In this document: positions 11,801 to 23,939 of the stretch, piece after piece
Position numbering within the stretch: position 1 is the stretch's first letter
Layout of the letters: each line of letters begins with the position of its first letter
NCBI GenBank assembly: GCA_905221605.1
Contig: CAJNDS010002065.1
Span: 267,501 to 331,500 of the forward strand
Source: Symbiodinium natans
Lineage: Eukaryota; Sar; Dinophyceae; Suessiales; Symbiodiniaceae
Direction of reading: 5' to 3'
DNA length: 64,000 nucleotides
Made by a program: the position numbers and the translations under genes
Notes under the pieces: model-generated
Told to the model about the DNA's origin: nothing
Seen by the model: the letters and a program-made list of their open reading frames with translations, nothing else
The model's database searches: none

Positions 11801-12865
11801 AGTGTTGGCAGTGTTGGGTTTGGGGGAAATGTCGAGGTTTTTCAGCGTTCTGTGGGTTTGCGCGGGTTATTTCAGCGGTTTTTGCAAGGAATGGAACGTC
11901 CGGGTTTGGGGCTCAGAGGCTCTGGAATAAGGAGTTGAAGGTCTGAGCTCAGCTTTGTCCCGCTAGGCCCAGCATTAAGCGTAAGCGTTTTGGCTAGGCG
12001 TCGTGTAGGCTGGAGCTTAGAGTGCTTTGGTGTTCATGGCTTGTCTTTCAAGGCAAGGTCTATGTCGGAGATTTCTCGCAAGTGCGCTGAACGATATGTG
12101 GCCCTGTGCTGCCGCTGGGGCATCGTGCATGGCCGACTCTATTTGGCACATGCTTTCTCTTGGCCATACTCAGGTCAAAAACCTGGTCACCCCAACCCCA
12201 AGCCCCGTCGAAGTTCACAAAATGAACATTAGATCCCACACCCAACTGCTCTGCAGGAATTCCTTCCCAATGCGTCCAGACACAGGCTTTGGTTTGAGCG
12301 AGGGCGCTGCCTGTGGAGTGAAGCCGACACAAGATGCACAGTTTCGAGGATACATCGAAAGTTGAGTCACAATCAACACGCCACGTCTTTCGAGGCTTTG
12401 TGGGGTTGGTAGAGCTTGGGGAACATTGTGGATTGCAATGAACTTCTTGCAAACTGTGGTATACGCAGTGTGAACTCAAGATTTGGGCCCACGCAGCCCC
12501 TCTCTTCCTTTGCAGGTGGAGCTGCTTCAACATGATATCCGAGCAGCTCACCAACGCCAACCCTGAGCACCTTGCGAAAACCCCACCCACAGAACTTCTC
12601 GATACAAAGGGCTGTCGCTGACTCTACCCATCTAAAAGACAAAAACAGGATGCGACGTCCAAACCCACGCCAGCCCATACAAGTAGAGCGCGGAGGGCAC
12701 ATGTACCCCATGACAATATAACATTACATGACATTGCAACATTGCTTCACATTGCATAACATTGTTTCCACATTGCATAAGAATCCCTAAACCCCAATTT
12801 TACTCAGGATCCGTATTAGGAATTAGGGTACATACCTTTGTTAAGGGGCGCTGGAAGATCTGGGC

Positions 12866-12914
12866 ATCACGAAGTACCCTAAACCCTAACTCAACCCTAA
12901 ACCCTAAACCCTAG
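12866..12914. repeat. CCCTAAA telomere-like tract
   Basis: A short degenerate array directly downstream, on the minus strand, of an exon candidate at 12950-13018. It fits the pattern of telomere-like repeats lying between exon candidates here. Confidence 0.75.
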
Positions 12915-12949
12915 TGCTCTTTCTGAGCCCCACCTGTGGGGGCCGGCTC

Positions 12950-13205
12950 TCTCGCAGACGCCGTGCCAGGTCCTCCGGAGAGGCCCTGAGGTGAGGCGCC
13001 AGAATCTCCTTGGATAAAGGGTTTGGGGTGTCGGGTTTAGGGTTAAGGGTTTCGGGTTTAGGTTCAGGGATGAGGGTTTTAGGGTTTAGGGTTACAGGGT
13101 GTAGCACAGGAAATGTGGGACTGCACAAAGCTGCACGCCATCTGCAGGTGAGCGTCCCGGATCTTCAGGATGAAGGCTGCACGCGAATCCTCCGGCATCG
13201 GTGCG
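12950..13205 (-). CDS. Two possible exons of a dispersed minus-strand gene
   Basis: 13018-12950 reads KEILAPHLRASPEDLARRLR and 13205-13110 reads PEDSRAAFILKIRDAHLQMA. Both are amphipathic, charged, helix-like sequences unlike the low-complexity background. Between them lies a TTTAGGG tract (13020-13100), so if they belong to one gene the intron is made largely of telomere-like repeat. No family is recognised. Confidence 0.3.
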
Positions 13206-13938
13206 AAAATCTGCTACAAGCTTTCAAGCGGCAGTCATGCGGCCAATGCCTGAACCATTACATCTCCAGTTATCATCAGAAACCCGCTGCAACATGGTTC
13301 CCACCTGAAGCTCAAGATGCAGCAAACACTCCCCCAAAACTGGGAGTGCGCTCTTGGCTCGGTTCTTGGTGCGTCCCCAAAGCTCGCAGTCCAAACGGTA
13401 CAAGCAGCTCCATGTTTTGGGCTCCTCCATCTCCGCATCACCCCCGAGGAACTCCCAGTCCTCTCACAAGGCTGCAAGTCTTCAAAGCCCTCCCGTGACC
13501 CCCCTCGTCTTATACGCAGGGCTTGGTCGATAGAAGCCCCCGCATCCCGAAAACTGGCCGAGGATCCACAGCCCGGTGGACCCTCACGCCATCCCCAGGC
13601 AAACAAGGGACCCCGGATAAAAGATCCCCAAATAGCAAGATTCCCTTACAATACGGACCCCAATAAGGTGCCCCGAATATCGGAAACCTTCCAGTGGGCC
13701 CACCCAGTCCCCACAGTAGTGAAAGAGCTGACCACGGCCATCCACAAAGAGCTCCGGGTCAAAGAGGATCCTGACCTGAAATTCGGGGTACCTTATTGGG
13801 GTCCTTTTTCAATAAGGGACCCCTTGTATTTGGGGGTTCTACATTAGGGGCCCCTTATTTTCGTAACCCGCCAAAATGACTCTCTACTCTGCCACAGCCA
13901 GGCGAGGCTCTAATCTCACCACCTGGAAAACCCCCAAA

Positions 13939-14130
13939 AACCCTAAAACCTAAACCCTAAACCCCCAAACCCTAAACCCTAACGTTGCACAGCGAAAGCC
14001 TTTGAAGTAAAAGGGCTCTCGGAGTTTCCGAGGATCAAAGGCAGCTTGGCCGACACCTGACCTCAAGCTGTAGGACCCCCTTGAACCCTAAACCCTAAAC
14101 CCTAAACCCTAAACATCCCTAAACCCTAAA
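13939..14130. repeat. Two CCCTAAA tracts
   Basis: 13939-13983 and 14084-14130 are short degenerate arrays with about 100 bases of unique sequence between them. No gene is supported from 13500 to 14780. Confidence 0.8.
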
Positions 14131-14789
14131 CTGCCCAGCGCACCTGCCCGTCCAGCTGCTTGTGGACTCTCCCTGGCGATTCCAGCCATGGCCGCACATC
14201 AGTGGCAATGGGAATTCCAAATGCCTGGCGCTGGTGTGAAGATCTTTCATTTGTGACTAGGGTGATGCCTCCCATGGAAAGGACGTACCAAGTCAAAGGG
14301 CGATTTCAGAAACATCTTTCCCCTAAATGTCCTAGCAAGGAGTCCCGTTTGCAAGCAGCTAAGTGTTCCATCTCTGGCACGTTTCGTCGATGGCCGCTGT
14401 TAGCAGAAGCAAGTCTACTCATTAACTACATGCAACCCGATGGCGAATACACGCAACACCTACCGCACGCACATATAATCCTGTTCGATTGCACGTGTCT
14501 TTCATTCGATGTGCTTTGTGAGAGGCTGTTGCTCCTTCTTTTGGCCCACAAGGTGCCTACATGAACAGCAATCAACGACTAATCAACGTGTCAAGGGCGA
14601 CTTTAACCTCCCCTAGACCCACTGCGTGTCCGCAAGCGTTTAATTCAGGGCAGGTGGCTTGGCAGTGGTAGACATAATCAGCCACATGCTGCCTCAGCAA
14701 TGACAAGTGACTGCTTCAAGTCATAACATCTCTCGCACCAAAGACAGGCTCGAAAAAGAACCTGCAAAGGCAAAGTCCTCCAGAAAAGG

Positions 14790-14995
14790 GCTTTCTCTGC
14801 ATGAAAGCCGGGTATCTTGCGGATGAAGATTTGCAGCATCTGGCCCCCCAGGCGCTTCACGGTGCTGTTGCCAGCGTGGCCGTATCCCGAGACTTGCAGC
14901 CCGAAGTCTGCGCCCACTTCCGCAAGCTTGGCAGTGAGCGCGGCGGCCGTCTCCTTCGACACCGCGCAGGCCTCCTGCCACACCCAAAGCCCTCA
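14790..14995 (-). CDS. Possible exon, unknown protein
   Basis: The minus strand is open across about 65 residues with natural composition: EACAVSKETAAALTAKLAEV, then FGLQVSGYGHAGNS, then LGGQMLQIFIRKIPGF. It reads like a globular domain (helix, glycine turn, strand), but I cannot assign a family. A smaller candidate at 15650-15570 (GYGCTDLSFKGLLTDMLQ) may be the preceding exon. Confidence 0.35.
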
Positions 14996-15486
14996 AAATC
15001 CTCAGAATCGCCCTTTCTGGCAGCGGGCTTCTTTTGGCCTGGTCCACTTGCAGCGATGGGGTGGGGCAACCACACGCTTGCTCGAGACCATGTGTGGAAA
15101 CATTAATGTGCCACATGGAACATCTTGATGAGGGGTAGCGTTGTTGGCCCCCTATTGGCAGTGGATGGTATTATTCCTGAACTTGTTTGCGCCTGATACC
15201 AGAATGCAAAAAACAACGCATGTAGACCTAGCGTCCCTGGCCGAGCTTCAGGGCAGCTTCAAATCGCCAGCCACGTAGCAGACACAACCCCAAAACGTTT
15301 GCGGACAAGTAATTCCAAATAACAAAGACTTCGCCCCAGGCTTCTGTCGCAGGACTCTGCGGAGTTCTCTGGGGGTGGGCAGGGATGCCAGAAGACAGGG
15401 CGGGACACCGGGCAAGGAGGCCAGCAGAATGGTTGACTTGAAATCTAAACCCCCCACGACACAAACCTGCATAAACCTTGCGCAGT

Positions 15487-15845
15487 TCTAAACCCTAAAG
15501 CCTAAACCCTAAACCCATAACCCCTAAACCCTAAACCCTAAACCCAAAACCCTAAACCCTAAACCCCAATCCTGCAGCATGTCCGTCAGCAGGCCCTTAA
15601 AGGAGAGGTCCGTGCAGCCGTAGCCCTGCCGAAAGCAGGTCAGAGGCGGCGCCTCAGGGTGGGGAGCTGCACACGTAGGGTTGACACAGAGGGTTTAGGG
15701 TTTCGGGTTTAGGGTTTAGGCTTAGGGTTTACGGTTTACGGTTTAGGGTTTAGGGTTTAGGGTTCCGGGTTCAGGGTTCAGAGTTTAGGGTTTAGGGTTT
15801 CGGTTTAGGGTCTTTTTCCAGGGTTTAGGGCTTAGGGTTTAGGTC
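15487..15845. repeat. Opposed telomere-like tracts
   Basis: CCCTAAA units at 15487-15570 and TTTAGGG units at 15690-15845 face each other across about 120 bases that contain a small exon candidate on the minus strand. Confidence 0.8.
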
Positions 15846-15953
15846 TACATTGAGCTTACACTGAGTTTTGCTTTAAGCCCTTTGAAAATTAGTTATGAAT
15901 AGGCTCCCTTGTACGGAACAAGGGGAAATCAAAAATATCCCAAAGCACAACCC

Positions 15954-16075
15954 TGTTACATAGGGCTGACACATAGGTTTGACACATAGGGCTGACACAT
16001 AGGGCTGACAGATAGGGCTGACAGGTACATAGGCCTGATACATAGGGCACGTAGGAGTGACACATAGGGTTCGTT
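15954..16075. repeat. Degenerate short tandem repeat, unit ACATAGGGCTGAC
   Basis: About eight imperfect copies of a 12-14 base unit. No gene is seen between 15850 and 16745. Confidence 0.75.
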
Positions 16076-16744
16076 TACATGGTAGCCCACATGGTTTTCG
16101 CCTAGGACGCCTAAGAGTCTAGTACTCGGGGGAAGTGCAAGGTCGGGGAATGTCGGCTCTAGATCGCTGGCTGACGCTAGTCATCTGGAAGCGTGAACAC
16201 AGACGCCTGACAGAATTTGCCGCAAGACCTAGGCAGGCAGTTCTACAGCCTCAAGACTTCTTCACCCCTAAAAACACACCTGACCATTACCCCGCTTTCA
16301 GCCGAGAAGTTGTAAATCGGGCCTCAGAACCGAAGGCAAAAAGCGTGGGCGAGGCCGAGATGGCCAAGGAACGGAACCAAGGGTCGTGGTCCTGGACAAA
16401 GTTGCTGGGTGGAGAACGTTGGGGGATGTGGCAGTCTCAAAGGGGCAGACAAGATGGAAGCAGAAAGGGGCTGCATCTTTGGAGCATTTCGGGAAAAGGG
16501 AAGCGTAGGGGCTTGGGCGGGGTCCTGAGGATTCGTGAGGGTCTATTCTAGGTTGCTTGGGGCTTGCAGAGATTGTCAGCTTCTTTCACGAACCCAAACA
16601 GCACGCTGGTTCTCCACCATGGACGTGGTGCTTTGTCTTTCAATTTGAGGTGCAGCTCGACGAGGCGCGGGTGTGGCTACAGGCAACTATGCATCGTGAA
16701 ACCCCAAACCTAAGCCCCCAAACCCTGATAGAGGGCTGAACTAC

Positions 16745-17714
16745 GACACGCCACAGCGCCAAACCATGCCAAACCCCGTCCTGGCCCTTGAGCGTGCCCC
16801 GGGTGTCAAAGGCAGCAATCAGCTTCGAAATCGTCGCTTCGTTGAAGTGTCCAGCAAAGATGCGGGGTAATGGGGCGAAGGTGTCGGGCAGCTTGAAGGC
16901 GTGCCTTGCGATCTCGGCCTGTCAGGGCCCAAGAAACCAACAAGGAAGAAAGCCTTCGAAAGCGCTGGATACAGCGATGGCCCCAAGCCTACCTGTACTT
17001 CGTAAAGAAGGGAGGCGCTGTTGTAGTGATGGTAGAAGACGCAGCACTCCTCGTCCATCTGCTGCTCCCGCTGCAGCATCCTCTCAAAGCACACAGCTGC
17101 AAAGGCAGCTGTGTTGTCAGTGCCTACCTGCTTCAGAATGGTATCGACGGCCGTCTGCTTCTTCTCTGACCTCGCGTGTGCTTAGCCTGCTTTCTTAGGG
17201 GGCTTGGAAGCTCAATTAGTCAATTAGCTGAATGCTGAACAAACGAACCCAAGAACGGCTTCTTTTTTTGGGAAAGCCTCGGGTACTCTAGAGTCCGCAA
17301 GGACTGGCAGGTCTTGTCCAGGTCCACGTGGCACTTGATCTCCCAGCCGTCCTGAGACAGCGACCCATTCTTCGGCTTGTAACCACCGTGGGCAGGAGCC
17401 TCTGACTTGGCAGCTTTCAGCGCGGCCTCCAGCTCTGCTGCCTTGAGTGCATCCGCTGGAACCTCAAGCTCGGCCAATGCAAGGGCAGCAAGCTTGGCCG
17501 CCGCGTCCGCCGCGTCCGCCGCGTCCTTTTCTGCATCCCTCGTGGCCGATGTCTCGCTGCCTCCCTTGCCCGACGCCTCGCAGGGAGGAAGGTCCACCCC
17601 GTCCACAGACGCGGCGGCGCCGGCGTCGCGCTCCGACAGCGCGTTCCGGAGGAAGTCAGTGGCCACGTCCAGGTCGCCGCATCGCGCGGCCTCGCTCACC
17701 AACTTCAGGTCTGC
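16745..17714 (-). CDS. Multi-exon gene, conserved-looking unknown protein
   Basis: Three linked coding blocks on the minus strand. Block 1 (17713-17285) follows a polypyrimidine-AG acceptor and encodes an acidic, Ala-rich, helical protein ending in a more ordered part (WEIKCHVDLDKTCQSL). Block 2 (about 17150-16993) contains ERMLQREQQMDEECCVFYHH and ends at YEVQ with a GT donor. Block 3 starts at 16918 after TGACAG and reads AEIARHAFKLPDTFAPLPRI. The 74-base GT-AG intron at 16919-16992 joins blocks 2 and 3 cleanly in frame. Upstream exons are likely beyond 17714. The product is unknown; the low-gap reading and good splice sites make this the best host gene of the left half. Confidence 0.5.
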
Positions 17715-19619
17715 AGAGGGGAAGAGGGACCTAGTTCATGGTTGGGGATCATATTAAAAATCTAACTTTTTCTTCCTTATTGGGTTTTAAGTACCCTTAA
17801 AATGCAAAATGTTACCCAGCTATGACAGAGGGACAGGAGTGCGAACCGAAGTTCCTTGTTGGCTAGGTTGGCTGCCGACGGCATGGCCGCAGGGAACGCT
17901 TGCTTCAGAGCATGTGACAATGTGCAGCGTAGCGAGAGTTGTGCAAAGCATAAGCGGTCCCCCTGAGTTCAGGTCCTGGATAAAGAAGCACTGAAACACT
18001 AACGAGAGCGGCAACGTTCAGGCGCGGAACTACGTGCAGCCTGAAAGCCTGCTTCTTATGTCCTGGCACTGAAGGAAGGAACTTAAACAATCATCCATAC
18101 CGTATGCTGCGCATCTTCCAGACATGCACTCTGAAGTTCTGAAGCCCCAGCAAGCTGAAAATCACCCCCCCCCCTTGCAGTGCTGACGAGCTGCTCCAAC
18201 CATGACATCCTCACAGGAACAGGGAAATAGGAAAGGCCGACACCCCGAAAAACAAAGACAAATGATGCATGCTTGCCGCAAACCTGCCGTGGGATACCTT
18301 CATCGTCAGCAGAAGCAAAGCAAGGCTTCGGCTGACAGCCAGTCACGATGGCTGCAACTCTCCCACTTCAGCGGTTAAGGCGGGGTATATTGTTTGGTAG
18401 TTTGCCACAACTCTGAGACGCGATTCAAATCCCGTGCCCAACAAGACATCTCCGAGCACCTCCAGGGGCGCCAGCAGCACTGCGCCCGGCGTCACGCTCT
18501 CGGAGGACCCTGGATCTTGGCTTTGCTCATGGGCCGGGTTCAACTGAGCCGTGAAAGTAAATTGGGAGGAGACTTCTGGATTGGGCTGTGGACAGCAGAT
18601 GCATTCTAGTCAAACTGCTGCAGTATCTTCGTTTGGCTCCATGTCCCAGAGCCCACGCCTGCACGTTCAAATGCCAGCACCCTCCATCAATCGACACCCT
18701 CCGCTACTGCACCGTGCCCCTCAAAAACAGAGGCCGGTGTTCCCGTGTTCTGGAGAATGCCTGAAGTCCCCTCATGGTGTTGGACTGGGCTCCAGGTCTT
18801 TCAGCCTGGCTACGGGCCTCATGTTGGAGGGCAGCACTCGGTGCCAGCACCCGGAAAAGCCCAAGCCATTAGGCACCTTGACTCCGAAGCTGCTAAAAAC
18901 CTGAAGCCCCCAGAAGCATCCCGTCCTCGCAACCTCTCTGCTGCAGCTCGGGTGAACTCCGCGACCTCGGGGCTTTAAAGACATGTCGAGGCATTGAAAA
19001 GTTGCCCTCAAGCTTCGGGATATAGGGCCTCAAAGAGCCTTCGGGCTTCAGACGCTTCAGGGCAAGGCTTTTTTTTGCATCGGACCGATGCATAATATGA
19101 TTGCCTTCTCATGCCTGGTCAAGTTCTGCTATGTTTGGGAGCTCTGCAACAGGAGTTCTGTTGCGTTTTTGCCACTTGGTACACTTCATGGGGCTGTCCA
19201 GTTCGCGTGCCACATCTGCCTTCATGCCCAAGCATCGCAGCCTGAGACCCCAATCCCCGCCAGTCGTTCAACCTTACAGCCGTCGAGACTTTGGGATCTT
19301 AGGGGTTGGAAATACTAAACGCATGGCATACAGAACCTGCAAGATTTCGAGGGGGCATAGGTCAGAGCCAACTCGTCTTTACAGCCCGAAAAGACCGTTT
19401 GAGCTGTTTTTGAAAGCTGCAACATGAGGGTCGATGGATCACAACGAGCTTACACAAGTCCAACAGGAGATTGTCCCGTGCAAAATCTACTCGCACCACA
19501 TATCCCGGAAAGATGTTCGACCCAACTCTGAGGGATCAGCTTCACGCATTGCCACGGGTTACGATCTCCATGCCGTGGCCGCGTGGATATGCGATTGCAC
19601 AAATTCTTACAACAAAGGA

Positions 19620-19760
19620 TCAGGGTTTAGGGCTTCGGGTTTAGGGTTTAGGGTTTGGGTTTGGGACTTAGGGCTTGGGGCTTGGGGTTTGGGGTTTGGG
19701 GTTTGGGGCTTGGGGTTTGGGGTTTGGGGTTTGGGGTTTGGGGTTTGGGGTTCAGGTATG
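19620..19760. repeat. TTTAGGG tract grading into a TTTGGGG array
   Basis: Starts as TTTAGGG and changes to about twelve TTTGGGG units, a variant that replaces A with G in every unit. From 17760 to 19620 only isolated weak open stretches occur. Confidence 0.85.
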
Positions 19761-19973
19761 TCCCGGGAATGTGAACGAAATATGTTGAACAAACCCACAA
19801 AGCTCGACCATGGCAGTCCTCAGCCGTGCTCATAATGTCAACTGTCAGCAAGTTTGTCATTGCTAAACTGTTGCCCTCCTTGCTGAAGCTGCAGCTGCGC
19901 ACTTTTGGTTCGAATTGAATCCATGGCATTGGTCCTGGAAGAGCATCTCTATGTGTTTCCGACATGTGTGAAC

Positions 19974-20372
19974 TCAGGATGATGTCTTGCGCACAAAAAC
20001 TGCCATGCGTAGGCAACATTCGGAACTACTTGCTCGGGCCGGAATGCGAGTGACCCATGCTACAAAACTGCACGGAACTCCAACCCCCACAATACCCAAC
20101 AATGGTAAAGCAAGGCAAATAGCTGTTAGATTACTGTCCGAATTCCCTCCGACCCTCCACCGGGACACATCGCACCCCGCGTGGCTTGGAACCTCTGCAT
20201 CGAGCGCCGCCACGGCGCTCACAAGCCGGTGGCTCACCACCTCGTGTTCAAAGCATGCAACTGATTCGGCTGACTTGCCTTGCCTAAAGAGAATTATTCG
20301 AATAATGTTGACGCGAAACCGGCAAGAAACGACCGAGACGAGCACCGACACCAAATACTTTGCGGCCTGCAC
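19974..20372 (-). CDS. Possible membrane-protein fragment
   Basis: An open stretch of 132 codons on the minus strand has a hydrophobic N-terminal segment and a second one near the C-terminus (LALPLLGIVGVGVPCSFVAW). It could be an exon of a membrane protein. No splice sites or relatives are recognised and it may be chance. Confidence 0.2.
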   Translation of the reverse strand: MQAAKYLVSVLVSVVSCRFRVNIIRIILFRQGKSAESVACFEHEVVSHRLVSAVAALDAEVPSHAGCDVSRWRVGGNSDSNLTAICLALPLLGIVGVGVPCSFVAWVTRIPARASSSECCLRMAVFVRKTSS

Positions 20373-21194
20373 TGTTGGACTTGGACGTCATGTTTCAACC
20401 AACGGCAATTCGCACGCGTCGCGTGGTGAACAAGCCTCCATAATGGCAGCCGCTCCCAACAAATGGGCCTGAGGACTTCACAAAACTGCAAAAAATACTG
20501 CAAATCAAAGGCGTTACATCAGCAAACGTAGCCAGTCACTGCCAGGATTGATGATATCTTGGTGCGGCACGACTGCATATTTGTGCACCAGGCCCGCACC
20601 CGCAAAAAGCTGCGACATTCTCTCGTCAACGTTTTGCCTTCACTAGAAAGCACCAAGCACACACACATCTACATCATGAATCATGATGTCACCAATTAAA
20701 CATCAAAACGAAACACAAGTGAGGTCAGCACGAATCCAAGGGCATTTGGTCCGATGAACCTGGGCAGTGTAAACAAGGACAATGCGGTATTCCAATGCTG
20801 GGAAACAACGCATGTCACTTTCAGGTACCAGCCAATGGCCCGGAGAACTTCCGGGACAGCCTGCCCACGTGATCTCATCAGCGCATGTTCCAAGGAGGCA
20901 GCGCATGCGCCTGCTGCGCTCCCGGGGAGAGACTGGTGTAGAGGTGCTGCAAATCCTGGGCCGGCAAATCATTAACAATGTTCTTATCATTGTTTGTCAT
21001 GAGCGGCAGCATCGCTCGCAATTGTCGGTGTCAGTTCTTTACTAATACCATTAATAACAAAATAATTTTACAAAAGTGGAAATTGTTATGGAAAGACGGA
21101 AAGACATTAATTGTCTACCTGTTTTTTTTTGTTTCCGCGGACCTTTTTCCCTCCGCCGTCATGGTCTGGAGGGTCAGGCGCCTACGGCCGGCCT

Positions 21195-21480
21195 CAGCGT
21201 GGTGCCGCCCCTGGAGGCCGTGCTGTCGCTGGCTGACTGCACTGGGACCCCTGGACCGCGACCGAGAAAAGCTCCCACCAACGGCGCGCACAACCGCTCG
21301 CCGCGCTGCGGCGCACTGCTGCCGGCAAGAAAGTGCGGACCTGGTCATTCCAGCGCCCCCCGACCTCATTGCCGAAAACCATCAGGTGCTGTGGGCCGGG
21401 CTCGCACAGTTCGAAGGACGCGGACCTCTTCCGATGCTCCGCGTGGCGGCCTAATGCGGCCTATGCCATGGGCAGCAGCT
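21195..21480 (-). pseudogene. Non-LTR retrotransposon fragment (C-terminal region)
   Basis: The minus strand reads MVFGNEVGGRWND followed by an Arg/Ala/Trp-rich block (ARRWWELFSVAVQ). This layout (VxGxEVGGR, Arg/Ala helix, RWW, AVQ) matches what I know of the region after the reverse transcriptase in dinoflagellate LINE-like elements. Short and frame-broken. Confidence 0.55.
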
Positions 21481-21484
21481 GCCC

Positions 21485-21928
21485 CTAGTGGCCGCGGAGC
21501 GGCAGGCGACTCGGCCCTGCGGTGTCAGCAAGGTCAAGTACCCGATCCAGCTCCGGGCCCTGTTGCTGGCTGGCATGGGGTGGTGCCGGCCATGGGGAGC
21601 CCAGGGCTGTGCTCGTCACGGCCTGTTGCACCGAGACGGAAAGGATCGCCCACCACCTGCGCGCCCATGCCGACGACGCTGCGGTCCGCACGGCTGGCGG
21701 GGCTTGCTGAGCGCGAACCTGCACGAGGTCACGGAGCAGCTGTCGCGCGCCAGCATTCCCCCGCCCGCCGACCTCCGTCCCTAGCACGACGAGCTGCTGC
21801 GGGCCGCCTGCGACCAACTCCGGGTAAGCTGCTCGCTTGCGGTGCTCGGCGACCCGCAGAGCAGCTCCATCATGAGCCGCGGCGCAAGGCTGGGGCAAAC
21901 CCGTCCGCGAGAGCGGCGAGACCAACAT
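21485..21928 (-). pseudogene. Non-LTR retrotransposon fragment, best copy of the C-terminal region
   Basis: The minus strand is open for 147 codons: AAYPELVAGGPQQLVVLGTE, then VGGRGNAGARQLLRDLVQV, then ARRWWAILSVSVQQAV. The same string of motifs recurs in at least five other places between 21 and 27.5 kb, in both orientations, which shows a dispersed repeat family. Confidence 0.6.
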
Positions 21929-21999
21929 TGCGTCGCAGCAGAGGGCCCCGCCAAGCGGAGTCGCTCCGTAGATGACGAGGTCAAGTTTTCATGACACTG

Positions 22000-22400
22000 T
22001 CATGTTTGCTTAACTGATGTCGGAACTGTTGGGAGGACGGTGCAGCCACAGAGCGCGCTCAAACTCGTGCGCGACCTGGTCCGCACCCGCGCTGCGACAA
22101 GCGGCCGCTTCGGCGGGGGCGCGGCGCTGGTGGGTGGTGTCGGTCCAGCAGGCCATCGCCAACATGGCCTCTTGGCCTGCTGCGCAGCGGTGTTGCTGCA
22201 CCGCCTGGTGGCCACTCAGTCGCGGCGAGGCAGCAAGCCAGTACGCGGCGAAACGATCCCCGAACGCATCTGCTGCCCCGACATTGGTGAGCAGGAAATG
22301 TTGCCTGAGGGCAATGTGCATCAGGTCTGGGACGAGGGACGCAGCAGCATCACCCGAAACAGCGTCAAGCCACATACGGGCATGTATTTTTGTCTATGTC
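22000..22400 (-). pseudogene. Degenerate non-LTR retrotransposon fragment
   Basis: GC-rich minus-strand coding-like sequence with a weak resemblance to the adjacent C-terminal fragments. Frame changes prevent a clear reading. Confidence 0.3.
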
Positions 22401-22586
22401 CCTGAACTCATGCCCGGAACTCATGCCCATTGCCGGCATCGGAAGGCGGTGTTGTCCCGCAGCAGCTGCTGGTGCGAACAATGGCACCGGGAGCGCGAGC
22501 AGGGGACAAGCGCCGCTTGGACCTGGTGGTCTACGGCGCCACGAGCTGGGGTGGCGCCGCTATGGTGTCGCCTTTAACGCGCGACG

Positions 22587-22760
22587 GTGAGCCGCACCCC
22601 CGCCACGCCGAGCGTCGGAAGATATCCACGTACCCCGAACTGTGCGTGCGAGCCCCTGATGGTCCTCGGCAATGAGGTTGGGGGCCGCTGGAATGACCAG
22701 GCCCGCACTTTCTTGCGGACTCTGACCGCGGGGCTGCCGCGCTCCCGAAGCAGTGCCCGT
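22587..22760 (+). pseudogene. Non-LTR retrotransposon fragment, opposite orientation
   Basis: The plus strand reads MVLGNEVGGRWNDQARTFL. This is nearly the same nucleotide sequence as 21312-21450 but reverse-complemented, so the two form an inverted pair about 1.2 kb apart. Confidence 0.55.
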
Positions 22761-23027
22761 CAAGGTCAGAAAGGAAGCTTTCGCATGCTGCGGCATCCAG
22801 ACAAGCCGTGGCCGCCCGTCGCCAACCGCCACGTCAGTGTGGATGGAATCGGGGCAAAGCGAACGGATAGTATTGATTTTATGCTGCATTGGGCGCTGCT
22901 CACTCCGTTCTGCAGCCGGCAGGCGGAGAGCAAGGCTTATTCGGAGTGGGCAGCCGTTGCGGGCCGAACACGCCCCTTTTGAACCAGGTGAAGACCTGTT
23001 TGTGTTCCCGGATGAGACATACATTTC

Positions 23028-23939
23028 TTACCCCACTGCAGGACGCGCTGCAAGGGCAACCTGGAGGGAGGGTTGCTTAGCCTCGGCGAGATCCAGGACC
23101 CACCCGAGCGGTGTGCGCTCGTCGCCGGTAGGCTGTGCCGGCGCTCGCCAGCAACCGCCCAACAGCGTCCAGGCCAAGGCGCGCTGCAACGCGCATCCGT
23201 GCTGCCCCCACCACCGGTGCTCCCACCCCGTCCGGGCAGCCGCACGCAGCGCCCGCGGCGCGTGCAGGGAGCGCTGTTGTTGCGCGAGGCTGCGGACGAG
23301 GTCGTGCGCCTCATCGTCCGCCGACCTCCGCAACCAGGACGACGAGGCGTTACGGGCCCGGGCCGGCCAGTTCAGGGGTAGCACCGTTGTTTGCGCCGCC
23401 TCGCACCGTCGATGGCAGCCCAATCCCGATCTGATGAGGCCGGTTGCGGGCGCCCGTCTGCCCTCAGCGGCGAAAGAGTCACATCGCGGCAGAGTGCCTC
23501 GCCGCGCCACATATGACGAGGTCGAGTCGGCGCCGGTCATCTGGGGTCCACCACGGCTCGGCAGCCTGGCTCGCCATGTCCACCGCAACGGGCCGACGTC
23601 AAGGGTAGCGGCAAGCGAAGGCGTCGCCGGAGGGCGACTTGCATATCCATCGGAAGGAGCTGTGTGCCCTCGTCCGTGGGGATGGCTCGCAACCACTCGC
23701 CGGCACGCGCGCCCGCCTGGGAGCGAGGACTTGTTGAGCACGCGAGCTGCCGGCTTCTGCCAGCCGTGAAGCCAACTTCCAGGCTCTGAAGGCTCAGTGT
23801 GCATAGGCGGCGGCCGCGCCCCGCGTAGCAAGTCATCATAAGTCAGGCGCGCACCCCACCCTTCGGCGAGCCTCGCATGCCACAGGCCACGACGATGCCA
23901 TTTGGCATACACTGCTGGATGGTTTGGGAGGGGAGGCAC
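23028..23939 (-). pseudogene. Non-LTR retrotransposon, long C-terminal fragment
   Basis: About 300 residues read on the minus strand with few breaks: ARLAEGWGARLTYDDLLRGA, PSEPGSWLHGWQ, then a middle region, then RAAARTGWEHRWWGQ and a terminal block (PLGWVLDLAEA). The order fits the segment downstream of the RT domain in dinoflagellate LINE-like elements. In-frame changes show it is dead. Confidence 0.6.

Noticed and set aside
15609-15640. Second spliced-leader relic (gcagccgtagccctg)
   Set aside because: Only the CCGTAGCC part matches; the TTTTGGCTCAAG part is absent.
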